Position numbers and translations under genes: made by a program. The notes beneath the pieces are model-generated. The model was not told the origin of the DNA, did no database searches, and saw only the letters and a program-made list of their open reading frames with translations. A stretch of 28,356 bases of DNA from Lojkania enalia (lineage: Eukaryota > Ascomycota > Dothideomycetes > Pleosporales), in the NCBI GenBank assembly GCA_010094045.1, contig ML986832.1, positions 1 through 28,356 on the forward strand, read 5' to 3'. Each line of letters starts with the position of its first letter. Position 1 is the stretch's first letter. Positions 1 through 11,793 of this stretch are shown one piece after another.

Positions 1-120
1 AATATCTAAAAATATTAATATATTCTTTCTTTTAATAATAAAAGAAATGCTTTATTTATTTTCTAACTTCTTTTTTTTAAAAAATCTACTATATTACTAT
101 TTTATTTTTAATTTCTACCT
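1..120. other. AT-rich left flank
   Basis: Very AT-rich sequence with T and A homopolymer runs lies beyond the last recognisable part of the TLH element. Nothing coding is supported here. The edge with copy C1 is soft: minus-strand similarity to the TLH C-terminal tail can be followed to about 160 and perhaps to 120, then dissolves into low-complexity sequence. No telomere repeat tract (TTAGGG/CCCTAA) is present, so if a chromosome end lies nearby it is outside the window. Confidence 0.6.
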
Positions 121-900
121 ACTTTCTATTTATTCTATATACCGCGCTATCTCTATTCTTATTATCCTATTCTATATTCTGCTGTATAAAGAGTATAATT
201 CGAATACTAACCACCATTACGTTACTAAAATACTCTCCCTAAACCCGTTAAGAGTACCTCTTCCCTAACCACTCTGCATACGCCTTCCAATCCCCACTAA
301 GTTCCCCTGAGTAGCCATACTGTCGGATTATCTGAGCCCCCTCCTCAACCTCCGCCGCCGCCCGAGCTAGCGGTACTATTATATTCGGCCACTAATATTG
401 ATTGCTTATATCCAACCCAGTTGTATAGTACTTCTAACTGACCCAGCATCACCGGCAGCTATAACTCCCTCCCCCATCGCGTATTCCCATCCGAAATCTG
501 TCCAGCTTAACCCTACTTATCCCAGACTGCGCCGTGTACTGCATCGTCTTATACCTCCGCTATTCCTCCGTCCCTACCTCTTCTATTATCCAGCACACCG
601 CGCATCCTTCGCGTAACTCCTCTAGCACCTTCTAAACCTGCTGCTACGCTAAGCTTGCCTCATACTGCCCATCCTGCTACTTACCGATGCCCTCTCCGCA
701 TCGGTTATATCTAGCTAACTCGATATTGTTACAGCTTACCTGCTTCTCGTTAAGATAGCTGCTTATCAGCCCTCGCCAACACCTACTATCTATAATAAAC
801 CTCCCCATCGCCTGTACGTCCAGCTCCTCCCCCTTTTATTTCATCCTTCGCTCCACCTCGCCCTCCTCTACGAGAATCACCGAATCCACCCGCTCGCCTA

Positions 901-1735
901 CCTACCTACTACGCCTACTCTCCTAAGTAAAGTTGATTATACTCTACAGCATTCCCACATGCAGTATAAACACGATCCCTGGGAAATCCACCCCTGTGCC
1001 TAACGCCGACGTAGCTACTATAAGCCCACCTTCTTTAAGCTATTCCTCTAACTGCCTAGCTCGCTCTGCATCTCCGGTATAATAGTATCTACTGTCTAGT
1101 ACTTCAGCTATCGCTTCACATTGCGCTTTACTGCGGTAGTATACTACCCCTTTCTCCCTTCGTTCCCTGAGCCGCTGCACCTACCGCCGATACATTACTA
1201 ACGCTATCTCCTATACCTGCCCCTACTTGTACTATAATACCAAATATCGCGTATTTAGCCGTACTATACTCGCTCGGATATATGTTGTATACTAAACCAG
1301 CATGCTCTCTCCCAGCTTAGCCTCTCGCACCGGCGGTAGTGTTGCTGTAAGTAGTACCACCGGGCACGGTAGCAGCCGTAGATTCTTCAGCTTCGCTAGC
1401 TTCGGCCGCTAGTCGCTCGACGTAAAGATAAGATAATACTCGTCTACTACAATCCGCCGCAGCAGCCTCTTACTATTAAGTATCCCCGCGTAGCTGATAA
1501 AATTCCTATTACTCGTCACATCGCCCGCTACATCTACGCTGACTACTACTACTGCTGCTGGATTGCTCTCGCCATGCTTCTACTCTATATAGTTGATCCT
1601 ACTCTCTCGAATCCGCTTGACCAAGTTCTTAATAAGCGCCCGGTACGGTACCACCACCACCATCACCCTGTATTGATCCAAGCAAGCCGGCACGGTAAAT
1701 AGTAAGCTCTTCCCCCTACTAGTTAAGAGTACTAC
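901..1735 (-). other. RecQ-type helicase core remnant within C1
   Basis: On the minus strand the superfamily 2 motifs come in the right order and spacing. Walker A has the middle glycines altered. It is followed by VVVVPYRALI (motif Ia-like). The DExH box is changed to DEYY and is followed by LIFTSSD. TAT (motif III) is unchanged. A motif IV region reads KGVVYYRSKAQCEAIAE, then motif V GLIVATSALGTGVDFPG, and finally QESGRGGR has become *ESRRSR. RecQ enzymes are ATP-dependent 3'-5' DNA helicases. This copy would be inactive because of stops and damaged ATP-binding glycines. Only C1 and, in part, C3 retain this core. All other copies are truncated upstream of it. Confidence 0.88.
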
Positions 1736-2214
1736 GATAAGCGGCGTCTGCCTGCCTAGTACTGCATACATCGCTTGCTCTTGCTCGGCTAAGTAGAAGC
1801 TAACCTCTTCTTGCCTAAGCACCTGCTGCATCGCCTTTCAAAGCCCTTTCTCCCTTCCACTTTAAACCCGCGCCTCCTTTTCTCGTATTATAGGTCCTTT
1901 GCTATTACTGTTACGCTGCTACCGCTTTCTTGCCCCAGTCCAGCCTCGACTACCTGTCTACCTTACCTCCGGTGTCTCTTTACCCCCGTCGAGCCCTAAG
2001 AAGCGATACTACAGTATACTAAGCGGCCGGAACGCCTCGATTGAGCGTACGCTAAGATGCTTAATAATATCGATCGGTATACTATAGTTCCCGATCCCTA
2101 TCTGCGTCGTCCGTACGCTCTATAGCTCCAGCATGCTCTCTCCCTCCTTATCTACTTCAGCTTCTTCGACTTCCCCTATCTCGTCCTAATATCCTTTGCT
2201 GAACGACTCTCCAA

Positions 2215-2625
2215 CCACTTCTCTACTAATACTAACGGCCGTGTGTCAGTAGTCTAGTATATACAGCTTAACGCCTACCTATTTACTAGTCTCGCGCTTA
2301 AGTACGCGCGTCAGTCGGTCTATTTTCTATAGCCTATATTAATCTACTTATATATAGTTATTAAAGCTGCCGCCGAGCACCTCGATATTTAAATACTCCT
2401 AAAACAGCTGCACGTAAGCTAAGTATACTACTATTACCTGCCCTAGCCGCGGTAGTAGAAAGCACGGTACTACCTTCGGCTTGTCCTACTGGGATTGCGA
2501 TTTGTAATAGCGGACTACCGTTATAATCTACCCGTCTACTACGAAGATATTACGGTCCTATAGTACTCTATTATAATACTGTATTATTATAATCTCTAAC
2601 CCTCGCCCGGGCTGCCCTAAAGTTA
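2215..2625 (-). other. Tyrosine-recombinase-like segment of TLH (hypothesis)
   Basis: Between the C2H2 region and the helicase, the minus strand reads GQPGRGLEI (Arg codon 2603-2605), which resembles box I of tyrosine recombinases (G-x-R-x-x-E-[IL]). Further on comes a conserved Lys stretch (KSQSQ*DKPKVVP), then LYILDY*HTA. In that last motif the stop at 2246-2248 is a TGA consistent with a RIP-altered Arg (CGA), giving an original D-Y-R-H-T like box II. The His usually three residues before the box II Arg is Leu here. A candidate nucleophile Tyr occurs downstream (GNYSI), but its assignment is uncertain. What is seen is motif resemblance only. A structural fold comparison was not possible. 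Confidence 0.4.
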
Positions 2626-3527
2626 TATATATACTAACTATCAGCAGTTCTAAGAAGCGATCTACCTGCCGCAAGTACTGCTTCACCTGCTACTTACTCT
2701 ATAAGCTATCTCTTAACTAGAGCCGCTGACTAGCTTCCATCTACCTAGCCCGAGTAAGCATCTATTTAAGCCTGTTGTTAAGCCGATTATTATAATAATA
2801 GATAAAAGATACACCCCGCCGCGTAAACGTAATATTGTTAATAAGCTACTCCAGCCGGATAGCGAACCGGTCCTCGGCTCTAGCTGTCCAACACAGCTCC
2901 TGCCAGAATATCTCCTCTACCTCAGCTACCATGTCCTGCGCCATCTTACGGAACTGGCTGATATAGATCAGCCGGCCGTTAAGATAGAACGTCTTCTTGT
3001 CCTTTAACTAGTAAGCGTTACCCGAATTACCAGCCGTCAGCGTAATAAACTTCCTATATGCTAGTAAGCTGATTATCTCGCTTATTAGACTGAACGATCT
3101 GTTAGCTAGAAACTTCCGCCGCATAAGCAGAAAATGCTCCCGGTCCTCGTCCGTCTACTCGTCGCGCTCTACCGCCGGAAGTAGCTTCTCTACACCTAGC
3201 ACGCGCACGTAGTATACTACGCCAGCCAGCATATACAAGTAGTTCTTCGCTATGCGTAAGCGGTCTATCTTAGCGTCGATCCCTAGCACGGCAAGAAAAT
3301 AGATAAGCCTGCTACTAAATAGCCGATCGCCTGTTAATTGAAAAATAAATGATATAAGTATATCCAGCAGTACCCTAAACTAAGTATTCTTACTATCCCC
3401 ATCTAATATAACCTATAGTACTATCGCTAGTTTCTTCTACTTGTTTTACTAACAGAATAGCTCGCGCGCGTCTTCCATCCAATCTACCTCTTTCTTCCTA
3501 CGGTGCCTATAATAGGGGCCGCTATCG

Positions 3528-3640
3528 CTATTATTGTCGCTATCAGTGCTACTTCCGGCCCTGCTAGACCCAGAACTCGCGCTATCATCTGACGCTATAC
3601 TATTATTATTACTGTTATTGCTGTTGCTGCTGCAGCTGAA
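3528..3640 (-). repeat. Ser/Asn-rich low-complexity linker (triplet-like repeats)
   Basis: Imperfect triplet repeats built on TAT/ATT/GCT encode, on the minus strand, a Ser/Asn/Asp-rich linker inside the TLH pseudogene. The same low-complexity block recurs at the matching position in C2, C3, C4, C5, C8 and C9, for example about 6524-6636 in C2, where RIP has converted most of it to ACTATTATT-like sequence. It separates the N-terminal C2H2 region from the central region. Confidence 0.7.
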
Positions 3641-4745
3641 CTATATAGCCTAAGCTTCTTTATCGGCGATAATACGGAGAAAGTAGTAGATAAACTTAAC
3701 AATATAGCTGGCGTATACCGCCTAACTCTTAGAGTTCTGTAGTCGAGCGAGCGGACGCCTATCTACCTTATATTACTAAGCGCTCCTAAACTACTATCTT
3801 ATCTCTCGCACGAGCGATAATAACCCTCTAATACTCTACTCAACTAATAGCTCGACTAACTTCGCCGCCTGCTAAAGTTTCGCCTTACCTTAGTCAGGCA
3901 GCCGGATCTAATGTACGAGATGCACTCGATTCTGCTTCGCCAGATACTTCAGCTACCCCGTCCGCTTGAACTACCTGGTCTTATCGGTCTTCGCTGCCTC
4001 CGCATCTATAATCTATACCTTCTCTTCTTCCTTCTACTTCGTAAGCTTAAACCTGGCTAACTAATTATACACGACGTCAGCCTCCGCGTAGAGAATAGCC
4101 AGCTTATAGTTACGGCTGCCTACGTCGACGATAAAATATCGCTGTAGCCCGCCAGCCCGAAAGAACGTTTATACCTTAACCTTCTAATAGAGCCTGCTTT
4201 TATCGCTTATCTACGCCTACTTATACTTCTTCTTTAGATGTATACGTAGCGCGTCGATATTAGTAGTAATATAGCACCCAGATTGCTTGTACCAGAACCT
4301 ATTTAGCGGCTTTCCTAATTCTGGTATCGGTTGCCCGAACGGTACGGGCAGCTGGACGTCCTTTACTAGTCTAATTAGCTACTAACGAGCATACTCGACG
4401 ATTACCCTCCTCTGCTCTGTTGTTATACTATAATAGTGCTGTAGATGTGTATTAATATTTAATATAGCAGTTGCGTGTTCCTTATATATTAGAATATAGT
4501 GCTCAGGTAGATAGTAGAAATAGTTCTTAATATCCTCTAGTAATGGCGCTGTTCTACTTACTTATATACGGGTCTTCCTGCTGCGGATATAGTGTTGTAC
4601 CCTCAGTTCGAGCGTCTATGCGTCCCAGCAGAACTGCATCCTTCCAGCCTTATTATAGCCCTACGCTAGTACGGGTGCGATAATACAGCGTTATAAGCAG
4701 AATGAATAGGCTCTACTAAATAGTTTTTATATACAAAGTATTACG

Positions 4746-4890
4746 GTTAGAGTGCTAGTTGTAAATAAATCAGGGGGGTAATAGTTAGACAAATCGGCCC
4801 CTTTTAACAATCTATTTCGGGTATAGCGCTATAGTACTATACCTAATCTGTCACGAATCGGGCCCGATTCGTCGCCTTATATCGGATAGG
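4746..4890. repeat. Constant right-end module of the TLH element (C1)
   Basis: This noncoding terminal segment, upstream of the TLH gene, is found at the end of all nine copies. It contains a G run (about 4773-4778), an imperfect 24-bp palindrome at 4820-4843 (10 of 12 pairs) and a perfect 20-bp palindrome acgaatcgggcccgattcgt at 4853-4872, and it ends GGATAGG at 4890. Matching palindromes lie at 7849-7868, 11756-11775, 14153-14172, 16550-16569, 16873-16892, 18474-18493, 20753-20772 and 23620-23639. The C2 palindrome is also perfect; later ones are eroded by transitions. Since the gene points away from this end, it could hold the promoter, but no promoter motif is convincing. Confidence 0.85.
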
Positions 4891-7886
4891 TCCTTTACTA
4901 TTACCGTCACGCTGCTACTACTTTCTTACCCTAGTTTAGCCTCGACTACCTGTCTACTTTACCTCTAGTATCTCTTTACCCCCGTTAAGCTTTAAGAAAC
5001 GATATTATAGTATGCTAAGTAGCTGGAACGCCTTAATCGAGTGTATGCTAAGATACTTAATAATATTAATTGGTATACTATAGTTTTTAATTCTTATCTA
5101 CGTCGTCCGCGCGCTCTATAGTTCTAGTATACTCTTTCCTTTCTTATCTACTTTAACTTCTTCAACTTCCCCTATCTCGTCCTAATATCTTTTACTGAAC
5201 AACTCTTCAACTACTTCTCTACTAATACTAACAGCCGCGTATTAGTAGTCTAGTATATATAGCTTAATATCTACCTACTTACTAGTCTCGCGCTTAAACA
5301 CGCGCGTTAGTCAGTCTATCTTCTATAACTTATATTAATCCGCCTATACGTAGTTGCTAAAGCTGCTGCTAAGCACCTTAATATTTAAATACTTCTAAAA
5401 CAGCTATATATAAGCTAAATATACTACTATTACCTACCCTAGCCGCGGTAGTAGAAAGCGCGGTACTACTTTCGGTTTATCCTACTAGGATTACAATTTA
5501 TAATAGCAGACTACTATTATAATCTACCTATCTACTATAAAGATATTATAGTCCTATAGTACTCTATTATAATACCGTATTATTATAATCTCTAACCCTC
5601 GCCCGGGCTGCCCTAAAGTTATATATATACTAACTATTAGCAGTTCTAAAAAGTAATCTACCTACTATAAGTACTACTTTACCTACTATTTACTCTATAA
5701 GCCGTCTTTTAACTAGAGCTGCTGACTAGCTTCTATCTGCTTAGCCCGAGTAAGTATCTATTTAAGCCTATTGTTAAGCTAATTATTATAATAATAGATA
5801 AAAGATATACCCTACTACGTAAATATAATATTATTAATAAACTACTCTAGCTAGATAGTAAACTAGTCCTCGGCTCTAACTGTCTAATACAGCTCCTGCT
5901 AGAGTATCTCCTCTATCTTAGCTACTATATCCTACGCTATCTTGCGGAACTGGCTAATATAGATTAGCCGGCCGTTAAGATAGAACGTCTTCTTATCTTT
6001 TAACTAGTAAACGTTACCTGAATTACTAGCTGTTAGTATAATAAACTTTCTATACACTAGTAAGCTAATTATCTTGCTTATTAGACTAAACAATCCGTTA
6101 GCTAGAAACTTCTACTATATAAGTAGAAAATGCTCCCGGTCCTCGTCCGTCTGCTTATCGCGCTCTACTACTAGAAGTAGCTTCTCTACATCTAGTACGC
6201 GCACGCAGTATACTACGTTAGCTAGTATATATAAGTAGTTCTTCGCCGTGCGTAAGCGGTCTATCTTAGCATCAATTCCTAGTACAGCGAGAAAATAGAT
6301 AAGCTTACTGCTAAACAGCCGATCACCTATCGATTAAAAAATAAATGATATAAGTATATCTAGTAGTACTTTAAGCTAAGTATCCTTACTATCCCTATCT
6401 AATATAACTTATAGTACTGTTGCTAGTTCCTTCTATTTATTTTACTAACAGAATAGCTCGCGCGCGTCTTCTATCTAATCTACTTCTTTCTTTCTATAGT
6501 ATTTATAATAGAGGCTGCTATCGCTATTATTATCGCTATTAGTACTACTTCCGGCTCTACTAGACCTAGAACTCGCGCTATTATCTAACGCTATACTATT
6601 ATTATTACTATTATCGCTGTTACTACTGCAGCTAAACTATATAGCCTAAACTTTTTCGTCGGCGATAATATAGAGAAAGTAGTAGACGAACTTAATAATA
6701 TAGCTAGCGTATACTACTTAACTCTTAGGGTTCTATAGTTAAGCGAGTAGACGCCTGTCTACCTTATATTACTAAGTACTCTTAAACTACTATCTTATTT
6801 CTCGCACGAGCGATAATAACCCTCTAATACTCTACTTAACTAATAGCTTAACTAACTTTACTACCTACTAAAGTTTTACCTCGCTTTAGTTAGGCAGTTA
6901 GATCTAATATATAAGATATACTTGATTCCGCTTTACTAGATACTCCAGCCACCCCGTCTACTTAAACCACCCGGTCTTGTCGGTCTTCGCTGCCTCCACA
7001 TCTATAACCTATACCTTCTCTTCTTCCTTCTATTTTATAAGCTTAAACCTAGCTAACTAATTATATACAATATCGGCCTCTATATAGAGAACAGCCAGCT
7101 CGTAGTTACAGCTACCTATATTAACGATAAAATATCGCTGTAGCCCGCCAGCCCGAAAGAACGTCTGTACCTTAACCTTCTGATAGAGCCTACTTTTATC
7201 GCCTATCTACGCCTACTTATACTTCTTCTTTAGATGTATATATAGCGCGTTGATATTAGTAGTAATATAGTACTTAGATTGCTTGTACCAGAACCTATTT
7301 AGTAGCTTTTCTAATTCTAGTATTAGTTGCCCGAACGGTACGGGTAGCTGGACGTCCTTTATCGGTCTAATCAGCTACTAACGAGTATACTCAACGATTA
7401 CCCTTCTCTACTCTATTATTATACTATAATAGTGCTGTAGATGTATATTAATATTTAATATAGTAGTTACGTATTTCTTATATATTAGAATATAGTGCTC
7501 GGGTAGATAGTAGAGATAGTTCTTAATATCCTCTAGTAATAGCGCTGTTCTACTTACTTATATATAGATCTTCCTACTATAAATATAGTATTATACCCTC
7601 GGTTCGAGCATCTGTGCGTTCTAGTAGAACTGCATCCTTCTAGCCTTATTATAGCCCTACGCTAGTATGGGTGCGATAATACAGCGTTATAAGTAGAATA
7701 AATAGGCTCTACTAAATAGTTTTTGTATATAAAGTATTACGGTTAGAGTACTAGTTGTAAATAAATTGGGGGGGTAACGGTTAGACGAATCGGCCCCTTT
7801 TAACAACCTATTTCGGGTATAGCGCTATAGTACTATACCTAATCTATCACGAATCGGGCCCGATTCGTCGCCTTATATTAGATAGG
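4891..7886 (-). pseudogene. TLH copy C2, helicase part missing
   Basis: C2 matches C1 1895-4890 base for base in length. The left break lies just upstream of the RecQ domain, so C2 keeps the N-terminal C2H2 region, the linker and the recombinase-like region but none of the helicase. At the junction, C1 has TAGG immediately before 1895 and the preceding unit also ends in TAGG, a 4-base overlap. RIP is intermediate: many CG-rich words survive (for example the box I codons near 5595-5610 and the terminal palindrome), but stops are frequent. The MQFC start codon equivalent is at 7633-7635. With C1 it shares the sequence TCGGCCCC in the terminal module, whereas C3 and C6 have TCGCCC(T/C)C, so C1 and C2 form one subgroup. 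Confidence 0.92.
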
Positions 7887-10800
7887 AAATCTACTCCTAT
7901 ACCTAACGCCGACGTAGCTATTATAAGCCTACCTTCTTTAAGCTATTCCTCTAACTACTTAGCTCGCTCTATATCTCTAGTATAATAGTATCTACTATCT
8001 AGTACTTTAGCTATCGCTTTATATTATACTTTACTGCGGTAGTATACTACCCCTTTCTTCTTTTATTCCTTAAGCTACTACACCTGCTGCTAATATATTA
8101 CTAATACTATTTTCTATACCTACTCCTACTTATACTATAATACTAAATATTATATATTTAGCTGTACTATACTTGCTTAGATATATATTATATACTAAAC
8201 TAGTATACTTTTTCTTAGCTTAGCCTCTCGTACTAGTAGTAGTATTACTATAAGTAGTACTACCGGGTATAGTAGCAGCTGTAGATTCTTCAGCTTCGCT
8301 AGCTTTAGCTACTAGTTACTTAACGTAAAGATAAGATAATACTTATCTACTATAATCCGCCGTAGCAGTTTTTTACTATTAAATATCCCCGTATAGCTGA
8401 TGAAATTTCTATTACTTATTATATCGCCTGCTACATCTACGCTAACTACTACTATTACTACTAGATTACTCTCGCTATACTTCTACTCTATATAGTTAAT
8501 CCTACTCTCTTAAATCTGCTTAACTAAGTTTTTAATAAGCGCCCGGTATAGTACTACTACTACTGTTACCCTATATTAATCTAAATAAGCCGGTATAATA
8601 AATAGTAAACTCTTCCTCCTACTAGTTAAAAGTACTATAATAAGTAGTATCTACCCGCCTAGTACTGTATGTATTACTTGCTCTTACTCAGCTGAGTGGA
8701 AGCTAACCTCTTCTTACCCAAGTACCTGCTATATTACCTTTTAAAGCTCTTTCTCTCTTCTACTTTAAGCCTATACTTTCTTTTCTTATACTATAGGTCC
8801 TTCGCTATTATTATTATATTGCTACTACTTTCTTACCCTAGTCTAGCTTTAACTACCTATCTACCTTACTTCTAGTATCTCTTTACCCCCGTTAAGCTTT
8901 AAGAAGTAATGCTATAGTATGCTAAACAGCTAGAATATCTTAATTAAGTATATGCTAAGATGTTTAATAATATTAATTAGTATACTATAGTTTCTAATCC
9001 CTATCTACATTGTCTGCGCGCTCTATAACTCTAGCGTATTCTCTCTCTTCTTATCTATTTTAGCTTCTTCGACTTCCCCTATCTCGTTCTAATATCTTTT
9101 ACTAAACAACTCTTTAACTACTTCTCTACTAATACTAATAGCTGTATATTAGTAGTCTAGTATATATAGCTTAATATCTATCTATTTATTAGTCTCGCGC
9201 TTAAGTACGCGCGTTAGTTAGTCTATCTTCTATAGCCTATATTAATCCGCCTATATATAGTTGCTAAAGCTGCTGCTGAGTACCTTAATATTTAGATACT
9301 TCTAAAATAGCTATATATAAGCTAAATATACTGCTATTACCTACTTTAGCTATAGTAGTAAAAAGCGCGGTACTACTTTCAGCTTATTCTACTAGGATTG
9401 CAATTTATAATAGCAGACTACTATTATAATCTACCTATTTATTATAAAGATATTATAGTCTTATAGTACCCTATTATAATACTATATTATTATAATCTTC
9501 AACTCTTACCTAAACTGCCCTAAAGTTATATATATATTAACTATTAGTAGTTCTAAGAAGTAATCTACCTATTATAAGTACTATTTTACCCGCTACTTAT
9601 TCTATAAGCTGTCTTTTAACTAAAGCTGCTGACCAGCTTCTATCTATCTAGCCTGAGTAAGTATTTACTTAAACTTATTATTAAGCTAATTATTATAATA
9701 ATAGATAAAAAATATACCCTACTATATAAACGTAATATTATTAATAAGCTACTCTAGCCGGATAGTAAACTAGTCTTCAGCTCTAGCTATTTAATACAGC
9801 TCCTATTAGAGTATCTTCTCTACCTTAGCTACTATGTCCTATACTATCTTACAGAACTAGCTAGTATAGATTAGCCAGCTGTTAAGATAGAACGTTTTCT
9901 TATCCTTTAACTAGTAAGTATTACCTAAATTACCAGCTATTAGCGTAATAAACTTTCTATATACTAGTAAGCTAATTATCTTACTTATTAGACTAAACAA
10001 TTTATTAGCTAGAAACTTCCGCTATATAAGTAGAAAATGCTCCCGGTTTTTATCCGTCTACTTATCGTACTCTACTACTAGAAGTAGTTTCTCTACACCT
10101 AGCACGCGTACGTAGTATACTACGCTAGCTAGTATATATAAGTAGTTCTTTACTATATATAAGCGGTCTATTTTAACGTCGATCCCTAGTATAGTAAGAA
10201 AATAGATAAGCCTACTACTAAACAGCTAATCGTCTATTAATTAAAAAATAAATAATATAAGTATATTTAGTAGTACCCTAAACTAAGCGTCTTTACTATC
10301 TTTATCTAATATAACTTATAGTACTATTACTAGTTTTTTCTACTTACTTTACTAACAGAATAGCTTACGCGCGTCTTCCATCTAATCTATTTCTTTCTTT
10401 CTATAGTACCTATAATAGAAGCCGCTATTACTATTATTATTACTATTAGTACTATTTCTAGCTCTACTAGACCTAGAACTCGCGCTATTATCTAATACTA
10501 TACTATTATTATTACTATTATTACTGTTACTACTATAGCTAAACTATATAGCCTAAGCTTCTTTATTAGTAATAATATAGAGAAAGTAGTAGATAAACTT
10601 AATAATATAGCTGGCGTATACTATCTAACTCTTAGGGTTCTATAGTTAAGTAAGTAGACGCCTATCTACCTCGTATTACTAAGCGTTCCTAAACTACTAT
10701 CTTATCTCTTATACGAGTGATAATAACCCTCTAATATTCTACTTAACTAATAGCTTGACTAGCTTTACCGCCTACTAAAGTTTTACCTTACTTTAGTTAG

Positions 10801-11793
10801 GTAGCTAGATCTAATATACGAGATATACTTAATTCTACTTTACTAGATACTCTAACTACCCTATCCGCTTAAACTATTTAGTTTTATCGGTCTTTACTAC
10901 CTCCGTATTTATAACCTATACTTTCTCTTCTTCCCTCTACTTCGTAAGTTTAAATCTAGCTAACTAATTATATATAATATTAGCTTCTATATAGAAAATA
11001 GCTAGCTTATAGTTATAGTTACTTATATTAACAATAAAATATTACTATAGCCCGCCAGCCCGAAAGAACATCTATATCTTAACCTTCTAATAGAGCCTAC
11101 TTTTATTACCTATCTATACCTACTTATACTTCTTCTTTAGATATATATATAGCGTATTAATATTAGTAGTAATATAGTATCTAGATTACTTATACTAGAA
11201 CCTATTTAGCAGCTTTTCTAATTCTAGTATCGGTTGCCCGAATAGTACGGGCAGTTGGATGTCCTTTACTAGTCTAATTAGCTACTAATAAGTATACTTA
11301 ACAATTACCCTCTTCTACTCTATTATTATACTATAATAGTACTGTAGATATATATTAATATTTAATATAGTAGTTGTATATTCCTTATATATTAGAACGC
11401 AGTGCTCGGGTAGATAGTAGAAATAGTTCTTAATATCCTCTAGTAATAGTACTATTCTACTTACTTATATACAGGTCTTCCTACTATAGATATAGTATTA
11501 CGCCTTCGGTTTAAGCGTCTATATATCCTAGTAGAACTGTATCCTTCTAACCTTATTATAGCCCTATACTAGTACGGGTGCGATAATACAGTATTATAAG
11601 TAGAATAAATAGACTCTACTAAATAGTTTTTGTATACAAAATATTAGGGTTAGAATACTAGTTGTAAATAAATTAGGGGGGTAATAGTTAGATAAATCGC
11701 CCTCTTTTAATAACCTATTTTAGGTATAGTACTATAGTACTATACCTAATCTATTACAAATCGGGCCCAATTTATCGCTTTATATTAGATAGG
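7887..11793 (-). pseudogene. TLH copy C3, longest of the truncated copies
   Basis: C3 corresponds to C1 984-4890 with identical length. The break falls inside the codons of helicase motif V, so C3 keeps Walker A (about 8609-8623, with a glycine now Arg), the DExH region and motif III but loses motif VI and the C-terminal region. The junction overlaps by GG. RIP is clearly heavier than in C2, and most CA/TG steps have become TA. In its terminal module it reads TTAGGGTTAG (11644-11653) where C1 and C2 read TTACGGTTAG. This transversion is shared with C4. Confidence 0.92.

Larger units (their letters stand above)
120..4745 (-). pseudogene. Telomere-linked RecQ-like helicase (TLH) pseudogene, OrsD-like N-terminus, copy C1
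   Basis: This is the best-preserved copy, reading from right to left, with many in-frame stops. Domain order is as follows. A leader includes MQFCWDA at 4639, but in-frame similarity continues upstream to about 4745, so the true start is unsure. A C2H2-like segment at about 4220-4310 (NRFW...HLKKKYK) has one Cys and one His changed to Tyr. A Ser/Asn-rich linker lies at about 3530-3640. A tyrosine-recombinase-like region spans about 2215-2625. The RecQ/superfamily 2 helicase part spans about 900-1830: Walker A is read as TSRGKS (about 1706-1720), motif II as DEYY (1433-1444, family DECH), TAT is intact (1340-1348), motif V is ATSALGTGVDFPG (about 980-1020), and motif VI is degraded (901-934). 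A Cys-rich C-terminal region lies at about 250-850. The longest open piece (1580-1831) covers the Walker A segment. Family members are subtelomeric helicases of unproven function. Changes such as Gly to Arg, Cys/His to Tyr and Arg/Gln/Trp to stop are RIP-type transitions. Confidence 0.9.

Noticed and set aside
47..268. Open frame of 73 codons on the plus strand
   Set aside because: It is antisense to the TLH C-terminal tail and AT-rich flank, of low complexity (Leu/Ile/Tyr), with no family resemblance.
230..270. Telomere repeat remnant (CCCTAA-like words near CTCCCTAAACCC and TTCCCTAACC)
   Set aside because: These are isolated single units within sequence that reads as the TLH C-terminus on the minus strand; there is no tandem tract.
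398..616. Open frame of 72 codons on the plus strand
   Set aside because: It lies opposite the TLH C-terminal Cys-rich region, whose minus-strand reading matches the family; the plus frame is a shadow.
1580..1831. Minus-strand open frame of 83 codons as a separate gene
   Set aside because: It is only the longest uninterrupted piece of the C1 TLH pseudogene around Walker A, so it is included there and not called as its own gene.
1811..2087. Two overlapping plus-strand open frames (1811-1999 and 1899-2087)
   Set aside because: Both are antisense to the TLH linker between the recombinase-like and helicase regions. They overlap each other in different frames and show no recognisable domain.
4820..4890. 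Helitron 3' end (hairpin near terminus)
   Set aside because: The palindrome is longer, and farther from the end (18 bases), than usual. The end is ATAGG rather than CTRR, there is no Rep domain, and the helicase is RecQ-like, not PIF1-like.
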